Shown: piece by piece, positions 1-10,785 of the stretch
Layout: each line of letters starts with the position of its first letter
Numbering within the stretch: position 1 is the stretch's first letter
NCBI GenBank assembly: GCA_025667525.1
Contig: CM046878.1
Coordinates: forward strand, 386,315,807-386,379,806
Length of the DNA stretch: 64,000 bases
Direction of reading: 5' to 3'
Source of the DNA: Glebionis coronaria
Taxonomy: Eukaryota; Streptophyta; Magnoliopsida; Asterales; Asteraceae
The notes under the pieces: model-generated
What the model saw: the letters and a program-made list of their open reading frames with translations, nothing else
Database searches by the model: none
Told to the model about the DNA's origin: nothing
Position numbers and translations under genes: made by a program

Positions 1-2
1 AA

Positions 3-1148
3 CCTCCCGGCTTCATTGATTTTGAGAAACCGGACCATGTTTACAAGCTTAAGAAAGCACTTTATGGACTCAAACAAGCACCCAAAGCTTGGTATGATAG
101 ACTAAAAGCGTTTCTTGTGAAACATGAGTATACCATGGGAATGGTAGACAATACACTCTTTACAAAGAAGAAAGGTTCTCACCTCATAATCGTACAAATA
201 TATGTTGATGGCATTATATTTGGATCAACTTGTCAAGAATTGTGTGATGACTTTGCCAAAATCATGCATGATGAGTTTGAAATGAGTATGATGGGAGAAC
301 TTAACTTCTTTTTAGGACTCCAAATTAAACAAATGGACGATGGTATCTTCTTTAGTCAATCTAAGTACGCTAAAGAAATGCTAAAGAAAATTGGATTAGA
401 AGAATCTAGACCAATGAAGACCCCTATGGCCTCGGATACTAAACTCACCGTAGATGATGATTGTGAGTTGATAGACAACACCAAATATAGAGGTATGATT
501 GGTAGTTTGTTGTACCTAACGACAAGTCGACCGGATATCATGTTTAGTGTTTGCCTTTGTGCTCGCTTCCAAGAGGCTCCCAAAACCTCTCACCTTGAAG
601 CGGTTAAGCGTATCTTCCGATACATTAAAGGCACTATACATTTAGGATTATGGTATCCTAAAGGGACCGGCGTAGAAACCATTGTCTACGCGGACTCGGA
701 TCATGTGGGAGACTATGTGGACCAGAAAAGCACTAGTGGAGTTTGTACCTTCATGGGTTGTTGTTTAACTTCTTGGTTCTCCAAGAAACAAACCGGTCTT
801 GCGATATCCACCACGGAAGCCGAGTATGTGAGTGCCGGAAAAGCATGCCAACAAGCTCTATGGATGAAGCAAGCGCTTGTTGATTACGGGATTTCTCTTG
901 ATGATGTTCCCATCATGTGCGATAATAAAGGCGCTATATACCTAAGCAAGAATCCCGTGCAACATTCGCGAACCAAACACATAGTAATTAGACACCATTT
1001 CCTTAGGGATAATGTTCAAAAGGGGAACATTACTATTGAAAAGGTGCCCTCCAAGGACAACTTAGCCGATATCTTCACTAAGCCACTTAAGAGGGAACCT
1101 TTCAATTACTTGCGTCTAGGTCTAGGATTAATGGAACATCTTCCTTAA
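3..1148 (+). pseudogene. copia pol fragment: end of RT plus RNase H
   Basis: The frame is open from the window edge to the TAA at 1146-1148 and would encode the last third of a copia polyprotein. It contains the RT segment [17 protein letters not shown] near the start, then the RNase H domain with VYADSDHVGD, STTEAEYVSA, MCDNKGAI and the closing ADIFTKPL. The RT active-site motif, normally YVDD, reads YVDG at 201-212: the second catalytic aspartate codon is GGC at 210-212. That single change should abolish polymerase activity even though the frame is intact, so I call it a pseudogene. No initiation codon applies because the true start is upstream of the window. Confidence 0.9.
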
Positions 1149-1608
1149 ATTCTTTTCTTCTTGTGTGTTTTCTATTACCACTTTGAGTCCTTGAGTCGTT
1201 TAAAATCCTTTTGAAAAATCTTCTCCTCTCCTTTTCAAAACTCTCAAAGTCTCTTTCGAAAATGGTTGAGAAATTCGTTTGACATTGTTAATTCAATCTA
1301 AAAACGATTTTTCATAGATTCTCGCTATTAATGTAGAGCTTACATAATTCATATGTATGATTCTCTCAAACATAGCAAGAACAAGATTGAATCATGGAGG
1401 ATCATTGTGTCATGACTTAAGGTCTTGTCTTACACACCTCCTACATTGATTTTTTAATCCATGTATTTTGGTCAAATCTCTATTTGGTAAGTTTGCATAT
1501 GTTTTCTTTGTCTATCTTTGCTTTTAAGCACATCCCTATGATAAGTTAGAATAGAAAAATAAGATTTGCTGAAAAATCTTTCTCCAAACACCAAACCCTG
1601 CTCCTGCA
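1149..1608 (+). other. post-pol spacer of the Sirevirus-like element
   Basis: AT-rich non-coding stretch between the pol stop and the palindrome. I see no reading frame or repeat in it. Confidence 0.5.
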
Positions 1609-1675
1609 GGCGGTTCCATATGTGAATCGCGGTACCTTATTGATAAGGTACCGCCAACATAGATACGGAACCGCC
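1609..1675. repeat. nested palindrome, internal copy
   Basis: Outer arms GGCGGTTCC (1609-1617) and GGAACCGCC (1667-1675) are exact inverted repeats. Inside them, GCGGTACCTTAT (1629-1640) and ATAAGGTACCGC (1643-1654) form a second exact inverted repeat around a 2-base centre. The same GATAAGGTACCGC half-site recurs in this element's LTR at 3020-3088. Confidence 0.9.
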
Positions 1676-1790
1676 TACAGTGGCCTTCCTTTTTCGGGTT
1701 TTTGTCTGAAACTCCAGATTTGCTCCAACTTTTTTGAGAATCTTTGTTTCAAACCCTTTGACCACCCCAAAAATACCCCCAAGCCTTCCC

Positions 1791-1798
1791 TATTTAAA
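1791..1798 (+). promoter_or_regulatory. TATA-like box ahead of the small ORF
   Basis: TATTTAAA lies about 135 bases after the palindrome and 33 bases before the ATG at 1831. It mirrors the palindrome-then-TATA order of the LTR. Assignment as a promoter is inference. Confidence 0.35.
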
Positions 1799-1830
1799 CC
1801 ATAAGCATTTTGCTTTACTTCACATCCAAA

Positions 1831-2184
1831 ATGTCTTATTCTCCCAATGAAAGCCTTGAATCTCCTCCATTTTCTCCAATTGCTTTCAATCCAAACCCAC
1901 CCAAGAACACTCTTAATCACATTTCTCCTACCAAGAATGTTGATTGTGGAACTTCCTTTCTTCCACCATCACCCTTTAGTGTTCTTCCTCCTTCTCATGA
2001 TAATGTCATGCACCATGGAACATATTGTCATTGTTGTCAATATCAACATCTTGCTATGACACACATCTATGAGGATTTGAGCTACATCAAGAGTCTCTTA
2101 ATCAAACCTCCTCTTCACTTTGATTATGAGATCTCCAACAAGCCACCACCACCACCCTCCGCTATTACCTTATCTTTCATATAA
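1831..2184 (+). CDS. small post-pol ORF of the Sirevirus-like element, unknown function
   Basis: A 117-residue frame starting at the ATG at 1831 and stopping at 2182-2184. The product is rich in Pro and Ser, has a compact cysteine/histidine cluster (CHCCQYQH) near residue 70, and a run of five prolines near the C-terminus. I see no signal peptide or membrane segment. It lies where many Sireviruses carry an extra, sometimes called env-like, ORF, but it is much shorter than those and has no transmembrane helix, so I do not call it env. A TATA-like box and a palindrome precede it. It could be the remnant of a longer ORF or a chance frame. Confidence 0.35.
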   Translation: MSYSPNESLESPPFSPIAFNPNPPKNTLNHISPTKNVDCGTSFLPPSPFSVLPPSHDNVMHHGTYCHCCQYQHLAMTHIYEDLSYIKSLLIKPPLHFDYEISNKPPPPPSAITLSFI

Positions 2185-2458
2185 GCATTGATTGCTTATC
2201 CTCAAGACACCAAATTCAAGCAAATCTTAGAATTCTAGAATAACTAGGATGAGATTTATGCTTTTGGCTTGTTTTTTTTTCCATACTTCTTTGTATGATG
2301 TTTCTTTAGTAACCTATCTTGGATCTTTGTCTTTGTGTTTTCTTCTCTTTTAATTTTCTTTATGTGACCCATTGCTATATATTGTTGGTTGTTTCTTTTG
2401 TTCAACTAACCCTTCTATGTAGCTTGTCACCATATCTCGATTCCCCGGTGCCCCAAGC

Positions 2459-2626
2459 TAGGGGGAGTAAGCACCAAGGGGGAGTCTTTGTAAAGTCCGT
2501 TTCTTCAACACCGGCTTACGCAACCTTTTTGCTTCGACAAAGGGGGAGAAATGAATAAACTCGTCTTCGAAAATCTTGTTTTTGTGTGATTGAGTTTATG
2601 TATTGTCGGAATCAAAAAGGGGGGAT
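2459..2626 (+). other. multiple polypurine tracts before the 3' LTR
   Basis: Four purine runs lie close together: AGGGGGAG near 2459, AAGGGGGAG near 2477, AAAGGGGGAG near 2539 and AAAAAGGGGGGA at 2614-2625. The last abuts the LTR and is the expected plus-strand primer. Several conserved tracts at this place are a known Sirevirus trait. Confidence 0.8.
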
Positions 2627-3906
2627 TGTTAATGCAATAATGACTAAAAACGTTACTTGCATTTTTCGGTCTCGCTTAGTTTTGATTACGACAATATGTA
2701 AAAACAAGCATTTACGAAAAACGAATTCTTGAGTTCAAGTATTTTTCATTTTACCCATTTTCACTTAAGGTATGGATAAACAAGTACTAACCTTAATCAA
2801 GTGATCAAGTGATTTAATCTTTTCTTAAAACTCACTTTTTATTAAATGTGACAAGTTTTTATTAAAACTTTATTTTTAAGAAAATGTTTTATTAAATTAA
2901 TTATTTGAAATTTGAAAATGGCATATTCTTATTCTGTTAAGAATATCCTTTCAGGATATTTTTTATACCCAGATAAGACCTCCACCACTAAAGGACAAAA
3001 AAGAGCGGAGTCTAGTCCAGCGGTACCTTAGCGCCTAGGTGGTACCTTATCGATAAGGTACCGCGGGCTGTGATAAGGTACCGCGGGCAGATATAGCCGT
3101 TGGCTCCTTTATCCTTTAAATAGTGGACCATTCTCAGCTTTTCACCTCACCTCTTTTGCACATTTATTTCTAGATTCAAACCCCTTCTTTAATCACTCAA
3201 ATCTTTGATCATTTGTTTGATTATTACTTGTTTAAGAAGTGAATCTTGTTCTTCCATCTCTTCCTCTCCAAGTGCAAAGAGAAGAACACTATCCTAGTAA
3301 AGTGTTGAGTCCACCACCAAAGATCCATTGAAGATCAAATTTTATATAATTGTAGTTGTGTCATAGTTGTGAAGATCCAAGTAGTTGTGTCTATTTGGAA
3401 GTTGTATATGTACTAAGTATAGTTGTGTAGATTGGTCCTAGCCACGATTAGGGCTCGACTTTTAGCTTAGAGTCGGAAATTGGTTAAGCGACGTGTACGG
3501 TTTTCTCCACCATAAGGAGCTTGTTGTGTAGTGAACTCTCGAGTAAGGAGTACTCGAGGAGTGGAGTAGGAACGAGGAGTGAGCTTCATTGCCGAACCAC
3601 TATAAATCCTTGGTGTTCGGTTTGATCTTTCTTTACCCTTAACTCTTTACATTCTTTATTCTTTTTGCATATATATGTGTTAGTATTAGATTAGCTACAC
3701 TATCATTCTTTATTCTTTGTGGATATACTTTTGTTAGTATTAGTTTAGCTACACTATCATTGTTCATATTGTGCATAAGAAGATTTCACATATTTCCTCA
3801 AGCCTAAGTTTTTGAAAAAGGATTTTTGGAAACCATATTTTAACAAGTAAATATAAGAAACTATTCAACCCCCCCCCCCCCCCCCCCCCACCTTCTAGTC
3901 TCTACA
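2627..3906 (+). repeat. 3' LTR of the Sirevirus-like element
   Basis: It begins TGTTAATGCAATAATG directly after a polypurine tract and ends CTTCTAGTCTCTACA, giving TG...CA ends and a length of 1280 bp. It holds palindromic half-sites at 3020-3088, a TATA-like TTTAAATAG at 3116-3124, and a run of 21 C (3869-3889) close to its end. Only one LTR is in the window, so the ends rest on the termini and the polypurine tract. Confidence 0.8.
3020..3088. promoter_or_regulatory. palindromic half-site cluster in the Sirevirus LTR
   Basis: Four half-sites of the form GCGGTACCTTA or its complement lie in 69 bp. Two meet head to head as a perfect 22-bp palindrome at 3041-3062. The cluster is 30-95 bases upstream of the TATA-like TTTAAATAG (3116-3124). 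Palindromes in this position are known from maize Sirevirus LTRs; this sequence differs from those I know. Confidence 0.7.
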
Positions 3907-5147
3907 TGTTACATTTCATATTCCATCCTTAAAACTAAGTAGACAAATCATATGGTCACCATTAAATTTAGCCATGACCTTTAAGGTCATGGTTTTCATG
4001 ATCTTTAAGTTGCACAAGCTCATTTCATGAGATCTAGGGTTATTGATTAACCAAAGTCCCATAAACAAGATTTGTAACTCATGCGATGTTTAGATTTATA
4101 AAAGGTTTTATATGGTTTGTAAATCAAATTTAAAACATAACACATAAGTCATAAGTTTCTTATTAAAAGATTTTAAATCATGAACATAATTTGCATAAAT
4201 ATGTCGTGACCTATAAGGGTCATAGCTTTATCAAATCTTGATTTTAACATGTTATTTACTTGTGTTTATAGGTGTATGATGATGCATGCATGAAAGAATG
4301 AAGGAATATGATGTGTATACCTTTCTTGCCTAAAAGTACCAAGAATCATCTAGATGAACAAGGAGATTAGAGATCTAATCTAGTTGATGGAGAAAACCCT
4401 AATACAAACCAAGCCGTGACCTATAATGATTCGGCTAGGGCTTGTTTGTAGTGATTCCAAAAGAAATGATGCCACCAATGATTTGTAATCAAGATGGGAC
4501 AAAGATTTAGTTGATTTAATGAATCAACTTTGGAGTTTTGTGGCTTATGGCCGAATTTGTTTGAGAGAGAAGATGAAGAGAGAAGTGAGTTTGCATGTAT
4601 GAGAGAATGTGTGTGTGTGTGTGTTTCGGCATAAAGATGAGAGAGGGGAAAGGGAATGAAAAAGGCATGATTGCCTTGGTAAGATCATTTGTGCCAAGTG
4701 TAGGCTCTTCCCTTTCCAAGACAATCCTTCTTCTTCCACACATGCATGTGTGTGTCGTGTAAGGCTATCCAAAAGAGAGTGTGGGCTTGTGTTGGGCTAG
4801 AACACAATTAGTGTGGTCTTTGGGCTAGTCCATAAGAGTTTAAGCATACCTATAACATGCATACATATATACACGACTATATATACACATGGTGTAACAT
4901 ATTTTCTCATTTTTGTTAAGTGTTGTCTTAATCAAATGTTGGTTATGCATTTTACTATATGTTTTCCTTAATCATATGTACAAGGTTTACATTATGAATC
5001 TTATTACAACAAGTGTGTATGTAAAATTATGTGTACATGTAGATAAGTTCGCACATGACCTATAGAAATATAACACATGAGTTTGTGTTCTAGGATTAAT
5101 GGGTGAAATTTTCATTACATAAAATCATGGTAAAATCATGGATTTTA
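3907..5147. other. unassigned, LTR-like fragment
   Basis: No coding frame is convincing. The stretch 4540-4800, read on the minus strand, runs from a GCCGAAACACACACAC block into CTCTCTC-rich sequence. That resembles the leader part of the Tekay LTR in this window (near 35939-36010) in style but not base for base. It is probably a piece of another LTR retrotransposon between the Sirevirus LTR and the Tat LTR. A TG microsatellite is at 4611-4624. Confidence 0.3.
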
Positions 5148-7030
5148 CAAACCTACTCATGTTTAGAGTAGGACCACACCTTCTTGAGACGTAAGGGCTG
5201 GTGAGGAGAGTTATGGCCTTTGCAAAGGAGTAGGAGGGGACAACAACTGTCCAAGATTTCCCAAGACTAAAACAGTCAAGGGAAGGCTGTGATCTTTTTG
5301 AGTTACTTGTTGAGAACACAAACAAAGCAAACAAAAGCAAATAAAAGTGTAAGTCCCAAAAGCCTTAACTATCACCAGTTGTCAAGTGGAGATAGCTTAA
5401 GCTTTTGAGAACAGTAAGTTGTAAAAAGTAAATAACAGAAAACTTTCAGTGTTGAAAATCTTAAAAAGTCCAAACTTGAAAACCACTTTGGTAACCAAAA
5501 CAGGGAAATTAACTTTGCCTCAGACTCTCACCACCCTTTGGATTTGTCAAGTCCAAAAGGCTATGCAAGGTTTTTAAAACACTTTAACTATTCATTCATA
5601 AAAAGTTTACATAAAAACTAGAACAAAGGAACCATTACAGACAAAGGATCTAAAAAAAGAAAAATCAGATATTTGCCAAAATCTTTTGAAAAAAAACTAA
5701 CTTTTGATAAATCTAAAAACTACTTGTAGAAAAGTAAAGAACACGAATCCAAGACAAGTAAAGAAATGGAACTCAGAATTTATGCAAGGTTTTAAAACAC
5801 TTTAACTATTCATTCATTAAAAGTTTACATAAAAACTGGAACAAAGGAACCATTACAGGCAATGGTCCTATTTATACTACTGCTAGGATCTATCTTGAAC
5901 AAATGAAAATAATAAACCCTAATCTATAAAAATTTGAAATTGCCCTTGGAAGATCTTGGAATATGCTTGAAAAGATATCCGATTTTGAATTTGGTCTTGG
6001 TTCATGCTCGTGATCTCTGCCATAACATGTGATGCCAGCTGCGAATATTTGATATCAGTCGTATATTAGTGAGAAGGGAACAAGGAATTCATATCAACCT
6101 TTGATTTCTCTGGCAAGAATTTTGTTTGCTTCCTTAAAGTGAAACAGGGGACCATGGGAGAGGGACCTACAGTGAGCTGGATGGGAATGAAGCATGTGGG
6201 TTTGCTTGAAGTTAGGTAAATGTTGAATAACCTAAAGGTTAATTGGAGTTTAATAGTGGGATGAGGTTAATTGATTCCGGGGAGTTTAGGGTTTATGAGG
6301 TGTATTAGTTGTGGGGGTGATGATAACAGGGATTGTTTCCCTCTTAATTTTAGTATATAAAAACGGGTTAAAAGGTAAGTGGGGTTTGACTGGGGAGTTG
6401 ACATGGGTGGGTTGATTTATGGTATTGGGTCACGGGTTTGGGTAAGAATGGGTATAAAGTGGGATTTGGATTAGGTGGAGGTGACGTGTCAATACATGAG
6501 TGGTGGAGGGGGTTTATGGTTATAGCAGGAATGGCCCCTAGCCTTTCAAAAACCATGCATAAATAATCTGGCAGCCTTCTAGCAAACTTCTGTTTATAAT
6601 ATCTTTCACCATCTTGTCAAATTTGGCACATGTTGTTGCAAAAACTTTTATCAAGGGCCTTTCATGTAAATTTGGCATTCTACAAGGGCTAATGATGTAC
6701 ATTCTTGAAATTTTAAGGACCCACTTGTAATATTTAAGATTTACAAGGGTTAAAAGTGACAAGTCTTCAAAAGTTGAGGGACCATTCTTGACAAATCTTC
6801 AAACTTCAAGGACTTTTTGGAAAATTCATTGCTCGGGTCCGGTTCCTTGTGCGGCTTTGTTTCCCGTGTTCTTTTTTGCTTGAATCTTGTTCTCTTTTGG
6901 TGAATTCACGATATCCGTACCTAAATACACAATGAACAAACACAAGCATATTTTGGGGTATTTTATGATATTTTTAAGCATTTTAAGCCCAATTTGGACG
7001 ATGAGACTATGTATAAATGCAGTCTCATCA
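5148..7030 (-). repeat. Tat element 3' LTR, truncated
   Basis: On the minus strand it starts TGATGAGACTGCATTTAT at 7030 directly after a polypurine tract, and matches 25498-27290 with scattered substitutions and small indels. Similarity to the 5' LTR stops at about 5148, where unrelated sequence begins, so the last 2.3 kb of the LTR is missing here. Short frames in it are not conserved between copies and are not listed as genes. Confidence 0.75.
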
Positions 7031-7041
7031 CTCCCCCATAC
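7031..7041 (-). other. polypurine tract of the Tat element
   Basis: GTATGGGGGAG on the minus strand immediately precedes the LTR start TGATGAG. This is the usual plus-strand primer site. Confidence 0.7.
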
Positions 7042-7080
7042 TAAACCATTACCGTGTCCTCACGGAATGCTAGAATTAAG

Positions 7081-10000
7081 TGTCACGCCCCCAAATTAAC
7101 TGCAGCGGAAGACTTGCTTTGGGGACTTGTGACTTCATGAGTATTCGAGAGTTTGATCCGAGAACGACATCTACATGCCAAAAACCACAAAGAAGACTCC
7201 AAATAATCCACATAGTCAAGTACCTGAAATACATGCTTAAAAATGTCAACATAAAGTTGGTGAGTTCATAAGTTTTGTTTTAAGATGTTTATGAAAAATT
7301 AGAGTTTATATCGACCACTGCACATGCAGTAAATATATAAGAGTTTAAAAATCATAGCTTTTTAATAAAATGCGTTTCTTGATAAAAAAAAACAGAGTTT
7401 ATTAATAATAACAGAGGTTATGATAAAAAACAGAGTTAAATAATAAAGATAAAGTTTACGAATAAAAATATTGTTTATTTATATAAGTAGAGTTTACTGA
7501 TAATAATAGATGTTCTCGTTAATAATTGAATTCTCTGATCATAAAAGATATTCCAGTTAACAAATAAGATTCTTGATAATAAAAGAAGTGTTTGATGAAC
7601 CACAAGATTTTCCAACCATTGGTGAATATAACAAATACAAAGTCACAAAAAGGCATTTATTATTGTCTAAGCTCATGACACCGAAGCTTTAACAACACCG
7701 GTAGTATAATCACATAATGCAGCCCCTACGGATGCCTAACCCACGACATCCATCCACAATCTCAAATGAAACTGTGCCCGCTTGTCCTCTGTTAGACCAA
7801 GCTGGACAGGGGCGTCAACCCCGATAGATCTATCCGTAACATTCGCGCTTTCGATCGGTCATCCAGTCCGAAATTAACGGTTCATGATACTGGGCCAAAG
7901 TAGTTGGGTTAAAGCGGGACTTAGACCAATACATAAACAAGCATATGCACTTGTGTTCATTCTTTCAACCATTGTCTCTACTGAGAACCAGTGCAAAGCA
8001 ATTAAAGTTTTGGGTTATGAAACCAACAATAGAAAGTTTATTATCAGCATTTATAAGTATGACAATTAATGGAGTTAACCACTCAACACGTAATAATTAA
8101 ATCAGTTTATGACCAACCAAACAAGCTTATAATAGTTTGTGACAAAGCATGTACCTCCCCCAAAATGATTATAAAACCTTTATAAATCAATTTAAAACTA
8201 GAAAGGTGGGGTATGAACTCACCTCGACGAAGTAGCGCTAATAATAGTGATGCTAGTAATACGCTCCGCGCAAACGAAATCGATGCGGCTCGGTCATGGT
8301 GTTGTGCTTTAACTAATAGGCTAAATCCAATAACTTAAAGATGTGCATTTGAGTTCTCGATAGATAAGTACATCAACGTGACCCGTAGATAAAATATTTA
8401 AGTTCCAAGTTATAATAGTTTGGTGTTGGTTAAATAAATAAATAAAGTAGGCACGTACCACGTATTTAATGTATCCCTTACACATTATATAAGATAACAA
8501 GATTATATAATCATTTTGTTGAATTATTTAATTAAAGACAAACAATTTTTACAAAATAAATCAAAGTATATATTTATTTTGTAGTTACAATATAAAGATC
8601 GTGCTAAAAATAATTAGACAACATAAACACATTTTAAGAAAATCATCACTTAATTTATACTTGTCACTATTAAGTAAAAAGTATACTTTATCGATTTATC
8701 AATACAATAGAATCCATTTATTTTATAATATTATTTAGTTATTTTATCGGTTTACAAGTACAATAGTAGTTTATAGTAAAAAATATAAAGTATAGAATTT
8801 TATAGAAATTTCGACATGACCTATTCATTTATACAACGTTTTCCATATTAATCAATTCTGAATATTTTCCATTTTTTTCCAAACAATCTAAGTTACACAA
8901 ATTGCATTTCAACATGTAACAAACTATACCATTTAATCACCATAATTACGTAAATACCGAACCCAACCTATGTGTTGTAAATCAAGAGCCAAACACCCGA
9001 TGTGAGCTATTTGAACACACATTTAAATGTATAAACATTTATATAGTTCTCGTGAAAATGATAGTATCTGACATAATTATTTAACAATTTATATATACTT
9101 ATATATGTACCACCGTTTAGTCCGTCTTATATAATTAATTAATTAATAAAGTTAGATAGGTTATTAGCCGATTCCTAAACCACAACCAACCATGAATTTG
9201 TAATAGTGCCCGGTACTCTAAACCCTCGACATCCCGCGTTCGAACACACCCAAAACTAATAATCAGCAACCAAACACTCTTGTATGCCTTTCTGCAGACC
9301 CAAACACACCCTTATACACTATCAGCAGTCCCAAACACCCCTTATACGCACGTTGGCAGACCCAAACGCACCTCATACGCCAGTCTGCAGACCCAAACGT
9401 ACCTTAAACGCCTGCTCTTAACCCCAAACGCACCCCTACTGCAGTTATTAGTCCCAAACGCTCCCGTACTGCTGTTAACAGCAGTTCCAAACAGCCCCTG
9501 CTCCGTTTTTCTGCTAGCGAAACAATACCCCTTCGTTGTCATTACTCGCAGCACCAACAACCATTCTTGGCTGATCTTTCTTCCGAAACGACTACCTTTG
9601 ATGGTGGCTTAATCTAATCGAAACAAATACCCCTACGATTTCATTAAACCGCAGCGAACGAACAACTAAATCAAAAACAACAAACACACCCTTGCTGGTG
9701 GTTAAGAACAGCTGACACAAACACACCACGAGTGTGGCGGCTGGTCGCGGTGGAGCAACAGTAACAAAAACGGACTACCACGTGGTGGTCAGATCTTAGT
9801 GGCGGCTGCGATGATGTAGGTGGTTGGGGTGGCGGTTGTGGTGATGTTACTATGGTGGCTGAAGGTAGATATGGTGGCGTAGGCGGCTAAAGAGAAAAAC
9901 GGTTGTGGCTGTAACTGTGGTGGTGGTCTGAAACCACGACTATGGTGGGGTTTATAGTGGCTGATGGACAAGAAGGGTTGTGTAACATGGTGGTTGACGG

Positions 10001-10785
10001 CACAATAGGGTTGCGCCGTGGTGGCTGGTGTGGTGTTGAATGGCGGCGGGGTGATGATAATATGTATAGATCGGGGTGTGATGATGGCTGGTGGAACCTT
10101 TGGTGGTTGCGGTGGCTGGACAGCGGCGGTCGACCGGAAAAAGTCGCCGGAATAATGGTGGCTGCCTCAAAGTTATGTGTGTGTGCTAGGGTTTTATCAA
10201 ATGAATCCTAACCCTAAATTTTTCCTGTATATAATAAAGTATAAAAATTATGTGAAAACTTAATAATAGTTTAGGGTAAATGTTTTAAATATTATTGCAG
10301 GGACTAAAAGTGTAACATTTTTATAACTTTTGCTTAATTAATGATTCGGGACTCGTTTAATTTAGTTAAGGGATGATTCAAGACATGAAATTTTCGCCGT
10401 TGCATTTCAAATGATTTTTCAAATAAGAACGAGTATTCACTTGACCATTGTCTCATAATAATTCGTAAACACTTTCAAAAATGTTGATAATTTATCTAGT
10501 CTCACGATTTAACTTAAATTTAACGAAAAATGGATTTCACTTAAATGTTCTTGTTTTTAATAAATGTTAATGAAATAAAATATTAATTACTTTAATAAAT
10601 CCTTGTATTAATCTCGTGTAAATATAGATTTAATTATTAACTGTGTCGATACGCAGACTGTGCAATTTTTTCAGATTTTGCAAAATATGACCCGTTTTCA
10701 GACCCAATAAGTTGGTATCACTCAAAATGAATTTTGAAATATAATTTATTATTATTTAAAACCTAGAAAATTCTCGGTTGTGACA
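7081..10785 (-). repeat. 3' LTR of the 3.7 kb-LTR element
   Basis: 3705 bp, ends TGTCAC...GTGACA on the plus strand. It carries an array of 31-bp units (9263-9511), a GGT/GGC-rich tract (9730-10130), and, on the minus strand, an AGGTGAGTTCAT block at 8213-8224 and a CACCAACTTTATGTTGAC block at 7245-7262. About 105 bp near 9850-9955 is absent from the other LTR, bounded by GTGGCTGAAGG/GTGGCTGATGG microhomology. Confidence 0.9.
9263..9511. repeat. 31-bp tandem repeat, about 8 units
   Basis: Units start near 9263, 9294, 9325, 9356, 9387, 9418, 9449 and 9480, a strict 31-base period, with a shared core CCCAAACGCACCC. They are degenerate, so the array is old. The same array is in the other LTR near 14681-14930. 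Open frames across it arise because the period is not a multiple of three yet stops are rare; I do not regard them as genes. Confidence 0.85.

Larger units (their letters stand above)
1..3906 (+). mobile_element. Sirevirus-like Ty1/copia element, 3' part
   Basis: The window opens inside the RT of a copia element. In order come the end of RT, RNase H, a 1.5 kb post-pol region with a small ORF, a series of GGGGGAG tracts, and a 3' LTR ending in TCTACA. A post-pol region with an extra ORF and several polypurine tracts before the 3' LTR is characteristic of Sireviruses (SIRE1/Maximus lineage). The 5' end lies outside the window, so no target-site duplication can be checked; TGTTA follows the 3' end at 3907. 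Confidence 0.85.

Noticed and set aside
1831..2184. env gene of the Sirevirus
   Set aside because: No signal peptide, transmembrane helix or coiled coil, and far shorter than env-like ORFs.
4516..5340. short minus-strand frames of about 75 codons
   Set aside because: They are not preserved in the matching copy at 25504-25727 and show simple-sequence bias.
9280..9612. 110-codon frame in the 3.7 kb LTR, repeated at 14710-15030
   Set aside because: It reads through the 31-bp tandem array; the repetitive sequence lacks stops by chance and the frame is antisense to the element.
9730..10211. glycine-rich or tryptophan-rich host protein frame
   Set aside because: It is a GGT/GGC low-complexity tract with an unconserved 105-bp gap between the LTR copies.
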